Positions 1-9,357 of a stretch of DNA of 64,000 nt are shown here, piece after piece (positions within the stretch are counted from its first letter, which is position 1; each line of letters opens with the position of its first letter). The position numbers and the translations under genes are program-made. The notes below the pieces were generated by a model. The model did no database searches. It worked only from the letters and a program-made list of their open reading frames with translations, and was not told where the DNA came from. The stretch covers positions 124,001-188,000 of the forward strand of contig CAJJBV010000003.1 in assembly GCA_905182525.1 (NCBI GenBank). Reading direction: 5' to 3'. Source of the stretch: Cryomorphaceae bacterium. Lineage in GTDB: Bacteria; Bacteroidota; Bacteroidia; Flavobacteriales_D; Parvicellaceae.

Positions 1-85
1 GTATCAACATAATAAGAAAAGTTTGGTTTTTGACCAGAAAAGTGAATTGATATAAAAAGAAAAGGAAGAAGAAGATACTTACTCA

Positions 86-703
86 TTAATTATGATATCT
101 TCTTTGAACTAAGATATTTAATCTTTTGAAATGATTTGATTTTGAATTCCAGCTGTACTTTTTAAGTAATATTTTATTTAAATAATTATTTGCTTGGTCT
201 ATATTTTCAAAATCATTTAATTCATTTATTGATTCTAAATAAGCATCATTATCGCCTGAAAACAAATTTTCGGTTATTAAATACTTTTCATTAATACCAA
301 TTTCTTTGGTTAAATCTAATATCGGCTGTTGCCCAAATTGATCCGCTAATGAGGTCTGAGGACTAGTAGAGTGAATATCATTAATAGATTTTAAGTTTTT
401 CTGATCAATGACATCAACTTTTTCAGTTTTGGCCTCTTCCTCTACTATAACATCAATTAAATTGATTTGGTTTTTTTCAACTTTATTAGTTTCATCATTT
501 AAAACATCAGGACTTGTGTTATTCTTTAAAGTATGCTTCTCTGCAAGATATTGAAGTACGGCAAGTCTTTCGTGAAGTTGCCTTGATGAATCCAAAAGAT
601 ATTGAATATCATCAGTTTTTAAATCTCCACTATTTAATTTAAGGACTCCATCTTTTAACTCATTTGCTAAACTTTCTAACGATTTAAAATTAAACTCATC
701 CAT
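86..703 (-). CDS. Conserved hypothetical protein, Bacteroidota type
   Basis: This acidic, soluble protein of about 205 residues has no signal peptide or membrane segment. The N-terminal 60 residues look helical, with a RLAVLQYLAEKH stretch. A low-complexity acidic linker follows, and then a C-terminal block (ILDLTKEIGINEKYLI, LFSGDNDAYLESINELN) with the rhythm of a conserved Bacteroidota family whose function I do not know. I chose the ATG at 703 (MDEFNF) over the upstream in-frame ATG at 724 because the intervening residues do not fit the family pattern. It diverges from murF-alr, and the shared intergenic region carries a perfect inverted repeat. Confidence 0.7.
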   Translation of the reverse strand: MDEFNFKSLESLANELKDGVLKLNSGDLKTDDIQYLLDSSRQLHERLAVLQYLAEKHTLKNNTSPDVLNDETNKVEKNQINLIDVIVEEEAKTEKVDVIDQKNLKSINDIHSTSPQTSLADQFGQQPILDLTKEIGINEKYLITENLFSGDNDAYLESINELNDFENIDQANNYLNKILLKKYSWNSKSNHFKRLNILVQRRYHN

Positions 704-763
704 AATATTAAGATTACAATGCAAAATTCAATATTTTTACATCATTGTGAATGTTATTATTTG

Positions 764-783
764 AATGTTATCAACATAACATT
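764..783. promoter_or_regulatory. Perfect inverted repeat between divergent genes
   Basis: The sequence AATGTTAT-CAAC-ATAACATT has two perfect 8-bp arms and a 4-bp spacer. The left arm is also repeated directly: GAATGTTAT occurs at 749-757 and 763-771. It sits about 41 bp before the murF-alr start and 60 bp before the divergent gene's start, so it could be an operator or an RNA hairpin in the 5' leader. The function is inferred from position only. Confidence 0.4.
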
Positions 784-824
784 TTGATTAATTTTCTCGT
801 TAACTATAATTAAAGCAAAATAAA

Positions 825-3191
825 TTGCAAATTAACAACTCGTATACTTTAAGAAAAATTGCTGAAATAACAGGTGGGAAATGCATTGGAAATGTAGATT
901 CAACTATAAATAATATTCATTTTGATAGTAGAAGATTTGTAAAAAATAATAAGCATTTATTTATAGCATTTAATACAAATTTTAACGATGGACATCTTTA
1001 TATTAATGAAGTTTACAAAAGTGGAATTAAACAATTTATTACTCATACAAAACCAGATGATTTAAAGAGTGACGCTGGGTATTTAATAGTTAATAATACA
1101 TTAATTGCATTGCAAAAATGGGCGTCTTTTCATAGAGGAAAATTTAATTTTCCTGTGCTTTCAATTTCTGGTAGTTATGGAAAAACTGTGATAAAAGAAT
1201 GGATCAATTTTATTGCAGAAGAAAAATTAAATATAATTAGAAGTCCTAAAAGCTATAATTCACAATTTGGAGCAGCATTAACTCTACTATCAATTAAAGA
1301 AAATCACCAATTAGCAATTGTAGAGACTGGTATTTCCAAGCCTGGTGAAATGAGTTTGATGAAGAAAATGATTCAGCCATCACATGTTATATTGTCTAAT
1401 ATCGGTAATGAGCATCTAGAAAACTTTAATTCAATTGATGAACTTCGATTAGAAAAAGAAAAAATTTTAGAAAAAACATGTTTTACTTATTTTAAGGACT
1501 ACAAACAACTAGATTCAAACCGAAGTATTAAGGAAAATGGACAAGAAATAAGTTGGATTTATAATCAAAAGAAAGAAACCTTTTTTCTTAGGCAAAAAGA
1601 TGAATTCTCAGCTAAAAATTTTATTTGCTGTTTAAGTTTCTTAAATCAGATTGGTTTTGACGTTCAAGAAATTAAAAAACTCTCTCCTTTTCTTCCAGAA
1701 ATTGCACTTCGTTTTGAAAAAAAAGCTGGAATAAATCAATCAACAATTTTTAATGACTCCTATCAAAATAATATTCAGTCTTTAAAAATTGCACTAGAAA
1801 CTTTAAAATCTGAATCTGGAAGTTCTAAATCAACTTTAATACTGGGAGACTTAGATGAGAAAAATATTAATTATAATGATTTAGTTGATTTAATTAAATC
1901 TTATAAATTATATCGATTTGTAGGAATAGGAAAAGAAATTTACAAAAATCGAAAATCCTTTATTGGTGAATCATCTTTTTTTGAGGACGAAAGTTCATTT
2001 TTTGAGAAATTTAATTCTTTTAAATTCGACAATGAATTTATTTTAATTAAGGGTAAAAAAGCAACTGATTTTCAAAAAATATCATTGAGACTGGAAGAAA
2101 AAAAACACAATACGGTTCTTGAAATTAATCTAAGTAATTTAATTAAAAATTTAAATTACTACAGAAATATAGTTCCAAACAAGACCAAACTATTAGTGAT
2201 GATTAAAGCTGCAGGATATGGAACTGGACTAATAGAATCTGCAAAAATCTTAGAAAAAAATCATATTGACTACTTAGGAGTTGCTTATACAGACGAAGGT
2301 GTAGAGTTAAGAAAAAAAGGATTAAAGTCTCCCATTTTAATTATGAATGTCGAGCAGAAATCTATGGATAATCTTATAGAAAATAATTTAACTCCTTCAA
2401 TACATGACATTAGTCAACTGGATGATCTTACTAAAAAACTTATAACACTTGGAATTAAAAATTTCCCAATTCATATAAAATTAAATACTGGTATGAATAG
2501 AATGGGATTTGACCCAAATGAAATTAAAAAGTTATGCAGCTTTTTACTCTGTCAACCTGAGATTAAAGTGGAAGGGATTTTCAGTCATTTAGCTGCTAGT
2601 GACCTTGAAAATGGTAAAAAACTAACACAAAAACAGTTTAAATTATTCCACGAATTATCATCTGAAATTGAATCAAAATTAGGCGTTAATTCAATAAAAC
2701 ATATTTTAAATACTTCCGGGATTGAAAACTATATAGACCACAGTTTGGACATGGTTAGATTGGGAATTGGACTCTATGGTGTGTCTAAAAATGAAAGGCT
2801 TTCTAATGTTGCTTCTTTGGTTTCTAAGATCTCTAAAATAAGAAATATTGTTAAAGGAGATTATATAGGGTATGGAATAAATAATATTGCTAAAAAAAAT
2901 ATCACAATTGCAATTATTCCAATTGGTTATGCGGATGGATTTTCAAGATTATTAGGAAATGGTAACGGACATGTTTGGATAAATAATAGTTTACATTCAA
3001 CTGTTGGAAATATTTGTATGGATATGATGTTTATAGATGTCACAAATAAAAAAGTAAAAATAAACGATCGAGTAGAAATTTTTGGAAATAATTACTCTAT
3101 TATAGAAATGGCAAAATCAATAAATACAATTCCTTACGAAATTATTAGTACTATTTCGAACAGAGTAGTCCGGGTTTACCAAAAAGATTAA
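825..3191 (+). CDS. murF-alr: Bifunctional MurF ligase / alanine racemase
   Basis: This is a fusion of two peptidoglycan precursor enzymes. Residues 1 to about 425 are a Mur ligase that adds D-Ala-D-Ala to UDP-MurNAc-tripeptide: the ATP loop is GSYGKT at 116-121, followed by PKSYNSQFG and ETGISKPGEM. Residues about 428-788 are a PLP-dependent alanine racemase, with MIKAAGYGTG holding the Schiff-base Lys461, then GMNRMGFDP, and the catalytic Tyr683 in IGYGINN. The racemase makes the D-Ala that supplies the ligase's substrate, and the fusion is common in Bacteroidota. The start is a TTG with no better in-frame option. The stop overlaps the next start by one base (TAATG), so the flippase gene is probably cotranscribed. 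Confidence 0.93.
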   Translation: MQINNSYTLRKIAEITGGKCIGNVDSTINNIHFDSRRFVKNNKHLFIAFNTNFNDGHLYINEVYKSGIKQFITHTKPDDLKSDAGYLIVNNTLIALQKWASFHRGKFNFPVLSISGSYGKTVIKEWINFIAEEKLNIIRSPKSYNSQFGAALTLLSIKENHQLAIVETGISKPGEMSLMKKMIQPSHVILSNIGNEHLENFNSIDELRLEKEKILEKTCFTYFKDYKQLDSNRSIKENGQEISWIYNQKKETFFLRQKDEFSAKNFICCLSFLNQIGFDVQEIKKLSPFLPEIALRFEKKAGINQSTIFNDSYQNNIQSLKIALETLKSESGSSKSTLILGDLDEKNINYNDLVDLIKSYKLYRFVGIGKEIYKNRKSFIGESSFFEDESSFFEKFNSFKFDNEFILIKGKKATDFQKISLRLEEKKHNTVLEINLSNLIKNLNYYRNIVPNKTKLLVMIKAAGYGTGLIESAKILEKNHIDYLGVAYTDEGVELRKKGLKSPILIMNVEQKSMDNLIENNLTPSIHDISQLDDLTKKLITLGIKNFPIHIKLNTGMNRMGFDPNEIKKLCSFLLCQPEIKVEGIFSHLAASDLENGKKLTQKQFKLFHELSSEIESKLGVNSIKHILNTSGIENYIDHSLDMVRLGIGLYGVSKNERLSNVASLVSKISKIRNIVKGDYIGYGINNIAKKNITIAIIPIGYADGFSRLLGNGNGHVWINNSLHSTVGNICMDMMFIDVTNKKVKINDRVEIFGNNYSIIEMAKSINTIPYEIISTISNRVVRVYQKD

Positions 3192-4651
3192 TGAAAAAGA
3201 AATTTCTTTCAAATTTATTACTTGTTCTTATATTAAATGTTGTTATAAAACCTTTATATATACTAGGTATTGATGCTGAAATATTAAAAATTACTGAGCA
3301 AAATGACCCTGGTTCTTACGGAACTTATTTTTCGCTTTTGAGCTTATCATTTATTTTTAATATTATACTTGATTTGGGAGTTAATAGCTTCAACACTAGA
3401 AATATTGCTCAAAACAATCAATTATTAGAAAAGCATTTTTCAAGAATTTTCTCACTAAAATTAATTCTTTGTTTGTTATACATTATAGTACTAATTTCAG
3501 TGGGTTTTATTTTTGACTTTTCATCTTTAGAAATGAAATGGTTGGCTGTCATAGGTTTCAATCAAATTTTAATTGCTTTAATTCTATTTATAAGATCTAA
3601 TTTATCTGCATTATTATTATTTAAAAAGGATAGTATATTATCAATTATAGATAGGCTAATATTAATTTTATTTTGCGGTTATTTTCTTTGGGCAAAAAAA
3701 ACAAATGAAATAGTAACTGTAGAGTTTTTTATTTTATCTCAAACTCTTGCCTATTTAGGAACAGTAATCATCGGATTTATTTTATTGATTAAGTATTCAA
3801 AGATTCCTAGAATTAAATGGGATACCATTTTTTTCTCTATTATAATAAAAAAGAGTTTTCCTTATGCATTGTTAATTTTTTTAATGTCCGTTTATTATTA
3901 CTCTGATGTAATTATGGTGGAAAGGCTAAGAGGAAATATTGAAGTAGCTAGTTATGCTCATGGATATAGGTTTTTTATGGCATTTAATATGTTAGGAGTT
4001 TTATTTGCCGGATTACTTTTACCAATATTTTCCAAGCTAATTAATGAGAAAAAAAATATTGTACCAGTAACTTGGTTGTCTTTTAAACTAATCTACTTTT
4101 TTGCACTGATTATTTGCGTTTCTATATGGAACTACAAATCCCAAATTATTAATTGGAGATATGAAATTAATGGGTCATCGTTAGTGCATTCAAGTGAAAC
4201 TTTTGGATGGTTAATGGTTTCTTTTTTAGCCATCTCTTGTAACTATATATTTGGCACATTATTGACTGCAAATGGAAGTTTAAAACAATTAAATGTATTA
4301 GCTGTTTTTGGTATAATAATAAACATTTCTCTTAACCTGATATTAATTCCAATAAAAGGTTCGGAGGGAGCTGCCTTTGCTAGTGCCTTTACACAGTTTT
4401 TTATTCTATTTTTTCAAGTAGGCTTATGTTTCAAATTTTTTAACTTTAGTTTTAAACTAAATTCTTTTATTCAAATTTTATTATTTACTGTTTTCTTTAC
4501 GACAATTATTTTTGTCTTAGAAAAATATTTTAATATTGTTTGGAACGATAAGCTATTGATAAGCTTATTTACAGGTATATTATTAGGCCTTTCATTAAAA
4601 CTAATTAGTTGGAAGCAATTCTATCAGCTTCTAAAAACCTCAAAATCGTGA
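3191..4651 (+). CDS. Polysaccharide flippase, Wzx/MATE-like
   Basis: A 486-residue integral membrane protein with about 12-14 hydrophobic helices spread over its whole length and short charged loops, as in the MOP-superfamily oligosaccharide flippases that move lipid-linked glycan units across the inner membrane. Family membership is judged from topology and residues such as GSYGTYFSLLSLSFIFNIIL near the N-terminus; there is no diagnostic catalytic motif. It overlaps the murF-alr stop by one base and precedes Wzz-like and O-antigen-ligase-like genes, so a role in exporting a surface glycan is likely. A lipid II flippase role cannot be excluded from sequence alone. Its own ligase and chain-length partners follow immediately. 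Confidence 0.8.
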   Translation: MKKKFLSNLLLVLILNVVIKPLYILGIDAEILKITEQNDPGSYGTYFSLLSLSFIFNIILDLGVNSFNTRNIAQNNQLLEKHFSRIFSLKLILCLLYIIVLISVGFIFDFSSLEMKWLAVIGFNQILIALILFIRSNLSALLLFKKDSILSIIDRLILILFCGYFLWAKKTNEIVTVEFFILSQTLAYLGTVIIGFILLIKYSKIPRIKWDTIFFSIIIKKSFPYALLIFLMSVYYYSDVIMVERLRGNIEVASYAHGYRFFMAFNMLGVLFAGLLLPIFSKLINEKKNIVPVTWLSFKLIYFFALIICVSIWNYKSQIINWRYEINGSSLVHSSETFGWLMVSFLAISCNYIFGTLLTANGSLKQLNVLAVFGIIINISLNLILIPIKGSEGAAFASAFTQFFILFFQVGLCFKFFNFSFKLNSFIQILLFTVFFTTIIFVLEKYFNIVWNDKLLISLFTGILLGLSLKLISWKQFYQLLKTSKS

Positions 4652-4714
4652 CTAAGGCTGTTAATTTGTTGGGCAGAATACTATAACTTACATTTGTAAA
4701 TGAAAAATAAAAAA

Positions 4715-5691
4715 ATGGATTCATCACAAAATCAATCGTACGACTTAATATCTTTTTTATGGAAAATAAGATGCCTTTAATAATTGTAACTATTGTTTCA
4801 ATTTTAACTTCTGCAACTGTTTCTTTATTAATTGAGGAAAAATTTGAATCTACCGTTACACTATATCCTACAAAAACAAGCTCAGTTACTTTTAATAATA
4901 TTATAACGCAAGATCAGAGTGTATCTAAGTTCGGAGAAGATGAAGAAGCTGAGCAAATGCTTCAAATTCTTGAATCAACTAGCATTAGATCGGAAATTAT
5001 TGAAAAATTTAATCTTTTAAAACATTACAAAATTGACTTAGATTCAAAGTATTTAAAAACTAAATTGGTAAAAACATACAAGGAAAATATAAATTTTAAA
5101 AGAAACCATAATGGCGCAGTTTTAATTTCTGTTTTAGACAAGAGTCCTGATACTGCTGCATTAATCGCCAACGAGATTGCTTCACTTTTTGATAAAATTA
5201 AAAATACTATGATTCATGAAAGAGCAATGACAGATTTTATAATTAAAAAAAACAAACTAAATAAAATTACTTCTCAAATGCAGAATTTAAGAGATACCTT
5301 ATCTGGGTTAACTAAATTAGGTGTAGTAACTGAAGATGCATACAGGGCTTTAACTGAAGGGTATGTTAATTCTAGAGATCTAGAAATTAAAAAATCATTT
5401 AAAAAGAAAATGGATATGACTGAAAAATATGGTTCTATTCTTAGATCTTTACAGATTGAACTACAATTATTATCTGAAAGACTTGCAATTATAGAATCAT
5501 CATATGAACAATCAGAAAGTGATTCAAACAGCAATTTATCTCATAAATTTATTGTTGAAAAAGCATATCCAGCTGATAAAAAAACATATCCTATTAGGTG
5601 GCTAATTGTTATATTATCAACTTTTTCTTCAATTTTACTTGCAATTGCAGTAATACTAATAAATAATAAAATTGCACTTTTAAAAGATTAA
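4715..5691 (+). CDS. Wzz-like chain-length determinant (frameshifted start)
   Basis: An inner-membrane polysaccharide chain-length protein. One transmembrane helix lies near the N-terminus (PLIIVTIVSILTSATVSLLI) and one near the C-terminus (WLIVILSTFSSILLAIAVIL), with a long periplasmic helical region between, and a YPADKKTYPIRW segment before the second helix. An ATG at 4759 gives an intact 310-residue frame but removes the usual cytoplasmic leader. That leader (MDSSQNQSYDLISFLWK) is readable from 4715 in another frame. One extra A in the A4 run near 4762-4765 would join the two frames, so a lost base is likely. It ends in an ATG overlap with the O-antigen ligase gene. Confidence 0.8.
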
Positions 5692-7139
5692 TGATTGCCG
5701 AATTTCTTAGCAAAAGAATTTCTTATGGCTTGATGTTTTTATTCATCTTGTTAAATTCTATATTGCTTTATAATGACATATATTATTTATTAGCATTCCC
5801 ACTAATAATTTTAATTATTTACCTCTTTATTTTTAGCTTAGACATTGTTTTCTTAGTCATTGTGTTTTGTACTCCTTTGTCTTTTAATTTTGAGAATTTA
5901 GACTTATTAGGAATTGGTTTTTATTTCCCAACAGAACCATTATTACTTATTTTTACTACCGTTTTCATATTTAAATCTTTACATAAAAGAAGTTTTAATA
6001 AAGATCTTTTACATTACAAAGATCCGCTTATTATAATAGTTATTGTTCAATTAATATGGATTTTTACTTCTTCAATTGTTAGTGAAATTCCAGTAGTTTC
6101 ATTTAAATTTTTTTTAGCAAGAAGCTGGTTTATGGTTCCAATGATATTTTACGGAATTCATTTCTTCAAAGGTGGTGAGAGACCCATAAAACAATTTTTT
6201 ATAGTATTCTTATCTTCAATTGTAATTGTCACTCTCTATACATTAATAAATCATTCAATGAATAGTTTTAGTGAAGAATCAGGTCATTGGGTAATGTGGC
6301 CTTTTTTCAAAGATCATACTTCATATGGAGCCATTTTAGCATTGAGTATTCCTATCAACATATGGTTGTTATATGAATCGAAAAAAAATCTTCTGCGTTA
6401 TTTTTTATTAACCAGCTTAATTATTCTTTTCGTTGGACTATACTTTAGCTACACAAGAGCTGCATGGTTAAGTATTATCTTAACATTTGGAGTGTTTTTA
6501 CTTTATTATTTTAGAATAAAGTTGAAGTTTCTTATCATTCTGTTTATTATACCATTATTATTTATAATAATTAACTTGACTGATATTTCTTACTTAATTC
6601 AAAAAAATGATGCAGAACATACTACAGAAAATTTTTCTGAAAGAATAGAATCTATGTCTAATATCTCATCTGACGCATCAAACTTAGAGCGGCTAAATAG
6701 ATGGAATTGTGCAATCAAATTATTTTATGAAAAACCATTTTTTGGTTGGGGACCTGGAACTTATAGTTTTGTATATGCACCCTTTCAAAGTTCAAAAGAT
6801 TTAACAATTATAAGCACTAATTTTGGAGACGGAGGAAATGCCCATAGCGAATACCTAGGGCCACTTGCTGAACAAGGATTTATAGGGTTTATAATTAACT
6901 TGGTTTTGATAGGTTTAATTTTTACATCAACTGGATTTTTCTATATAAATTGTGAAAATCAATTCTACAAAAACTTAACATTGATGATAATCTTATCATT
7001 AACTACATATTTCACACATGGAGTTTTGAATAACTATTTAGATACTGATAAAGCTGCTATTCCAGTTTGGGGGTTAGTAGCTCTTTTCGTAGCAATAAAA
7101 ACTTATTTAATTTCAAATAGTGAGCAGACAACGTATTAA
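5691..7139 (+). CDS. O-antigen ligase family protein
   Basis: A 482-residue polytopic membrane protein with about 10-12 helices and one large loop. The signature region includes YFSYTRAAWLSIIL, followed by a periplasmic-loop segment (NRWNCAIKLFYEKPFFGWG, then GNAHSEYLGPLAEQGF) typical of WaaL/Wzy_C proteins. Members either ligate undecaprenyl-linked glycans onto lipid A core or polymerise glycan units, and sequence alone does not separate the two. The start codon overlaps the stop of the Wzz-like gene (TAATG), so flippase, chain-length protein and ligase/polymerase form a compact transport-and-assembly set. Confidence 0.85.
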   Translation: MIAEFLSKRISYGLMFLFILLNSILLYNDIYYLLAFPLIILIIYLFIFSLDIVFLVIVFCTPLSFNFENLDLLGIGFYFPTEPLLLIFTTVFIFKSLHKRSFNKDLLHYKDPLIIIVIVQLIWIFTSSIVSEIPVVSFKFFLARSWFMVPMIFYGIHFFKGGERPIKQFFIVFLSSIVIVTLYTLINHSMNSFSEESGHWVMWPFFKDHTSYGAILALSIPINIWLLYESKKNLLRYFLLTSLIILFVGLYFSYTRAAWLSIILTFGVFLLYYFRIKLKFLIILFIIPLLFIIINLTDISYLIQKNDAEHTTENFSERIESMSNISSDASNLERLNRWNCAIKLFYEKPFFGWGPGTYSFVYAPFQSSKDLTIISTNFGDGGNAHSEYLGPLAEQGFIGFIINLVLIGLIFTSTGFFYINCENQFYKNLTLMIILSLTTYFTHGVLNNYLDTDKAAIPVWGLVALFVAIKTYLISNSEQTTY

Positions 7140-7168
7140 TTATATGTTGTAAATATTTAATATTGTTA

Positions 7169-8515
7169 ATGGTAAAATCAAAAAAAATATTTCAGTGTAT
7201 TAGCTGTGATAATGAAAGTAGTAAATGGACTGGCAAATGTGTTAATTGTGGAGAATGGAATACAGTTTCAGAAAGAACTGTTGCTAAATCTTCGAAAAAC
7301 TATATTTCAAATAGTATTAAAACACCTCAATTAATTGGTGAGATTTCCGGGAGCAAAGCGGAAAGAATTCATATAAATGATCAAGAGTTTAATAGAGTAA
7401 TTGGGAATGGGTTAGTTAAAGGGTCCGTCATTTTACTTGGGGGAGAACCTGGTATTGGCAAATCAACTTTAACGTTAAAAATAGCTTTAACTCTTAATGA
7501 AAAAGTTCTTTATATTTCTGGTGAAGAAAGTAATGAACAAATTAAATTAAGAGCTACTCGAATAGATTTAAATAATGAAAAATGTTATATATATAATGAA
7601 ACTGAGGTCAATACTATACTTAAAACTAGTGATGAAGTTAAACCAGAACTAATTATTATTGATTCCATACAAACTATTCATACTCAAGATATTGATGCAA
7701 TTCCTGGAAGTGTTTCTCAAATTAAACATTGCGCTGAGCAACTAATTAAATATGCAAAAGATAGATTAATCCCAATAATAATAATTGGCCACATAACAAA
7801 AGATGGTGCTATTGCTGGACCAAAAGTTCTCGAACATATGGTTGATACAGTTCTTCAATTTGAAGGTGACAAAAATCATCTTTACAGATTGGTAAGGAGC
7901 ATTAAAAACAGATTTGGAAGTACTAACGAGCTTGGAATTTACGAAATGAACGAAAATGGATTACAAGAAGTAAATTCTCCAAGTAAAATGCTAATCTCTA
8001 CCAATCAAGAAAAATTAAGTGGTATTGCATTAGGTTGTAGTTTAGAAGGAATAAGACCAATAATGATAGAATCGCAAGCTCTTACATCAGCTGCTACATA
8101 TGGCAATCCTCAACGTTCGGCTAATGGCATTGATATTAAAAGACTTAATATGTTACTGGCAGTAATTGAAAAAAGAGGAGGAATGAAATTAAGTCAAAAA
8201 GATGTTTTTTTAAATATTACTGGAGGCTTGAAAATTCAAGACCCAGCAATAGATTTATCCATGGTTTGTGCAATTTTATCATCGTTTTTTGACTTTTATA
8301 TAGATCATAAAATTTGTTTTATTGGCGAAGTTGGATTGAGTGGAGAAATTAGACCAGTTAGTAGAATTGAACAACGAATAAAAGAGGTTACAAAAATGGG
8401 GATCAAAACAATTTATTTAAGTAAATATTCTAAAATTAATGACTTAAAAATACAAGATTATACTTTAAAAAAAGTAGGTAAGCTGCAAGAAATTATTCAA
8501 CATTTATTTAAATAA
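7169..8515 (+). CDS. radA: DNA repair protein RadA
   Basis: RadA/Sms is a RecA-like ATPase that drives branch migration during recombinational repair. In order, from the ATG at 7169: a four-cysteine zinc finger (Cys10, Cys13, Cys24, Cys27), Walker A GGEPGIGKST at 91-100, Walker B around LIIIDSIQT, the RadA-specific KNRFG motif at 246-250, and a C-terminal Lon-protease-like domain without obvious proteolytic residues. The length of about 448 residues is normal. A TTG at 7163 is also in frame, but the ATG two codons later is preferred. It lies just after the glycan genes on the same strand with no functional link to them. Confidence 0.95.
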   Translation: MVKSKKIFQCISCDNESSKWTGKCVNCGEWNTVSERTVAKSSKNYISNSIKTPQLIGEISGSKAERIHINDQEFNRVIGNGLVKGSVILLGGEPGIGKSTLTLKIALTLNEKVLYISGEESNEQIKLRATRIDLNNEKCYIYNETEVNTILKTSDEVKPELIIIDSIQTIHTQDIDAIPGSVSQIKHCAEQLIKYAKDRLIPIIIIGHITKDGAIAGPKVLEHMVDTVLQFEGDKNHLYRLVRSIKNRFGSTNELGIYEMNENGLQEVNSPSKMLISTNQEKLSGIALGCSLEGIRPIMIESQALTSAATYGNPQRSANGIDIKRLNMLLAVIEKRGGMKLSQKDVFLNITGGLKIQDPAIDLSMVCAILSSFFDFYIDHKICFIGEVGLSGEIRPVSRIEQRIKEVTKMGIKTIYLSKYSKINDLKIQDYTLKKVGKLQEIIQHLFK

Positions 8516-8573
8516 TTCGTTCATTAGTCAAAGTAATAAATAGATTAATTTATATTTATTGAAAAAATATTAA

Positions 8574-9008
8574 ATGCCAGTTTTAGAACTTGAAAAAGAA
8601 ATTATAGATGAGTTTGAAATGTTTGACAACTGGATGGAAAAGTACGAGCATCTTATTGAGCTAGGTAAAGATCTTCCTTTGATATCAACTAAACATAAAA
8701 TCGAAAATAATTTAATAAAAGGTTGTCAATCAAAAGTATGGCTTCATGCTGATTCTAACAAAAATGTAGTTTCTTTTTATGCCGATAGTGAGGCAATTAT
8801 AACTAAGGGTATTATTGCTCTTCTTATCAGAGTACTGAATAATCAAACTCCGGAAAATATTCTTCAGGCAGAGTTGAATTTTATTAATGAAATTGGACTG
8901 ACAAATCATCTTTCACCCACTAGAGCAAACGGGTTATTAGAGATGGTAAAACAAATGAAGAATTATGCATATACGTTAAAGATTAAAAATAACTTATTAA
9001 AAAAATAA
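8574..9008 (+). CDS. sufE: Cysteine desulfuration protein SufE
   Basis: SufE accepts persulfide sulfur from the SufS cysteine desulfurase and passes it to the SufBCD scaffold. The 144-residue length is typical. The acceptor cysteine is Cys51 in LIKGCQSKVW, followed by the usual GIIALLIRVLNNQTPE region and a C-terminal LSPTRANGLLEMV block. It is first in a tight run with a SufT/MIP18-like gene 3 bp downstream, then an HMG-CoA synthase homologue and a DUF2480 gene. The core sufBCDS genes are not in this window. Confidence 0.93.
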   Translation: MPVLELEKEIIDEFEMFDNWMEKYEHLIELGKDLPLISTKHKIENNLIKGCQSKVWLHADSNKNVVSFYADSEAIITKGIIALLIRVLNNQTPENILQAELNFINEIGLTNHLSPTRANGLLEMVKQMKNYAYTLKIKNNLLKK

Positions 9009-9011
9009 AAA

Positions 9012-9347
9012 ATGAGTGAAGCGATGGATTCAGTTGCAAACAAAAAAAAAATTGAAGGTAAAATCATTAATGTTCTTAAAGCAATTTTTGATCCTGAAAT
9101 ACCTGTAGATGTTTATGAGCTTGGTCTTATTTATGAAATTAAAATTGATAACGATTTTAATACTGAGATAATAATGACTCTTACCTCTCCAAATTGTCCA
9201 GTTGCTGAATCAATGCCTAAAGAAGTAGAAGATAAAGTTGGTGAAGTTCATGGTGTTAAAACTTCAAAAGTAAATATTGTTTTTGACCCACCATGGGATA
9301 AGGAAATGATGAGTGAAGAAGCTAAACTAGACTTGGGTATGATTTAA
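9012..9347 (+). CDS. MIP18/DUF59-family Fe-S assembly protein, SufT-like
   Basis: A 111-residue single-domain protein of the MIP18 (DUF59) family. It shows the conserved FDPEIPVDVYELGLIYEI segment, the TSPNCPVAESMP motif with the conserved Cys, and VFDPPWDKEMMSEEAK at the C-terminus. Bacterial members (SufT, PaaD-like) help mature iron-sulfur proteins. A role in SUF maturation is supported by sufE immediately upstream, rather than the phenylacetate-oxygenase context of PaaD. The start is the ATG at 9012, directly after the sufE stop. Confidence 0.9.
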   Translation: MSEAMDSVANKKKIEGKIINVLKAIFDPEIPVDVYELGLIYEIKIDNDFNTEIIMTLTSPNCPVAESMPKEVEDKVGEVHGVKTSKVNIVFDPPWDKEMMSEEAKLDLGMI

Positions 9348-9357
9348 ATTAATCGAA

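Noticed and set aside
1-85. A gene or RNA at the left window edge
   Set aside because: The 85 bases are purine-rich and AT-rich; I saw no tRNA-like fold, no start codon with a plausible frame and no repeat.
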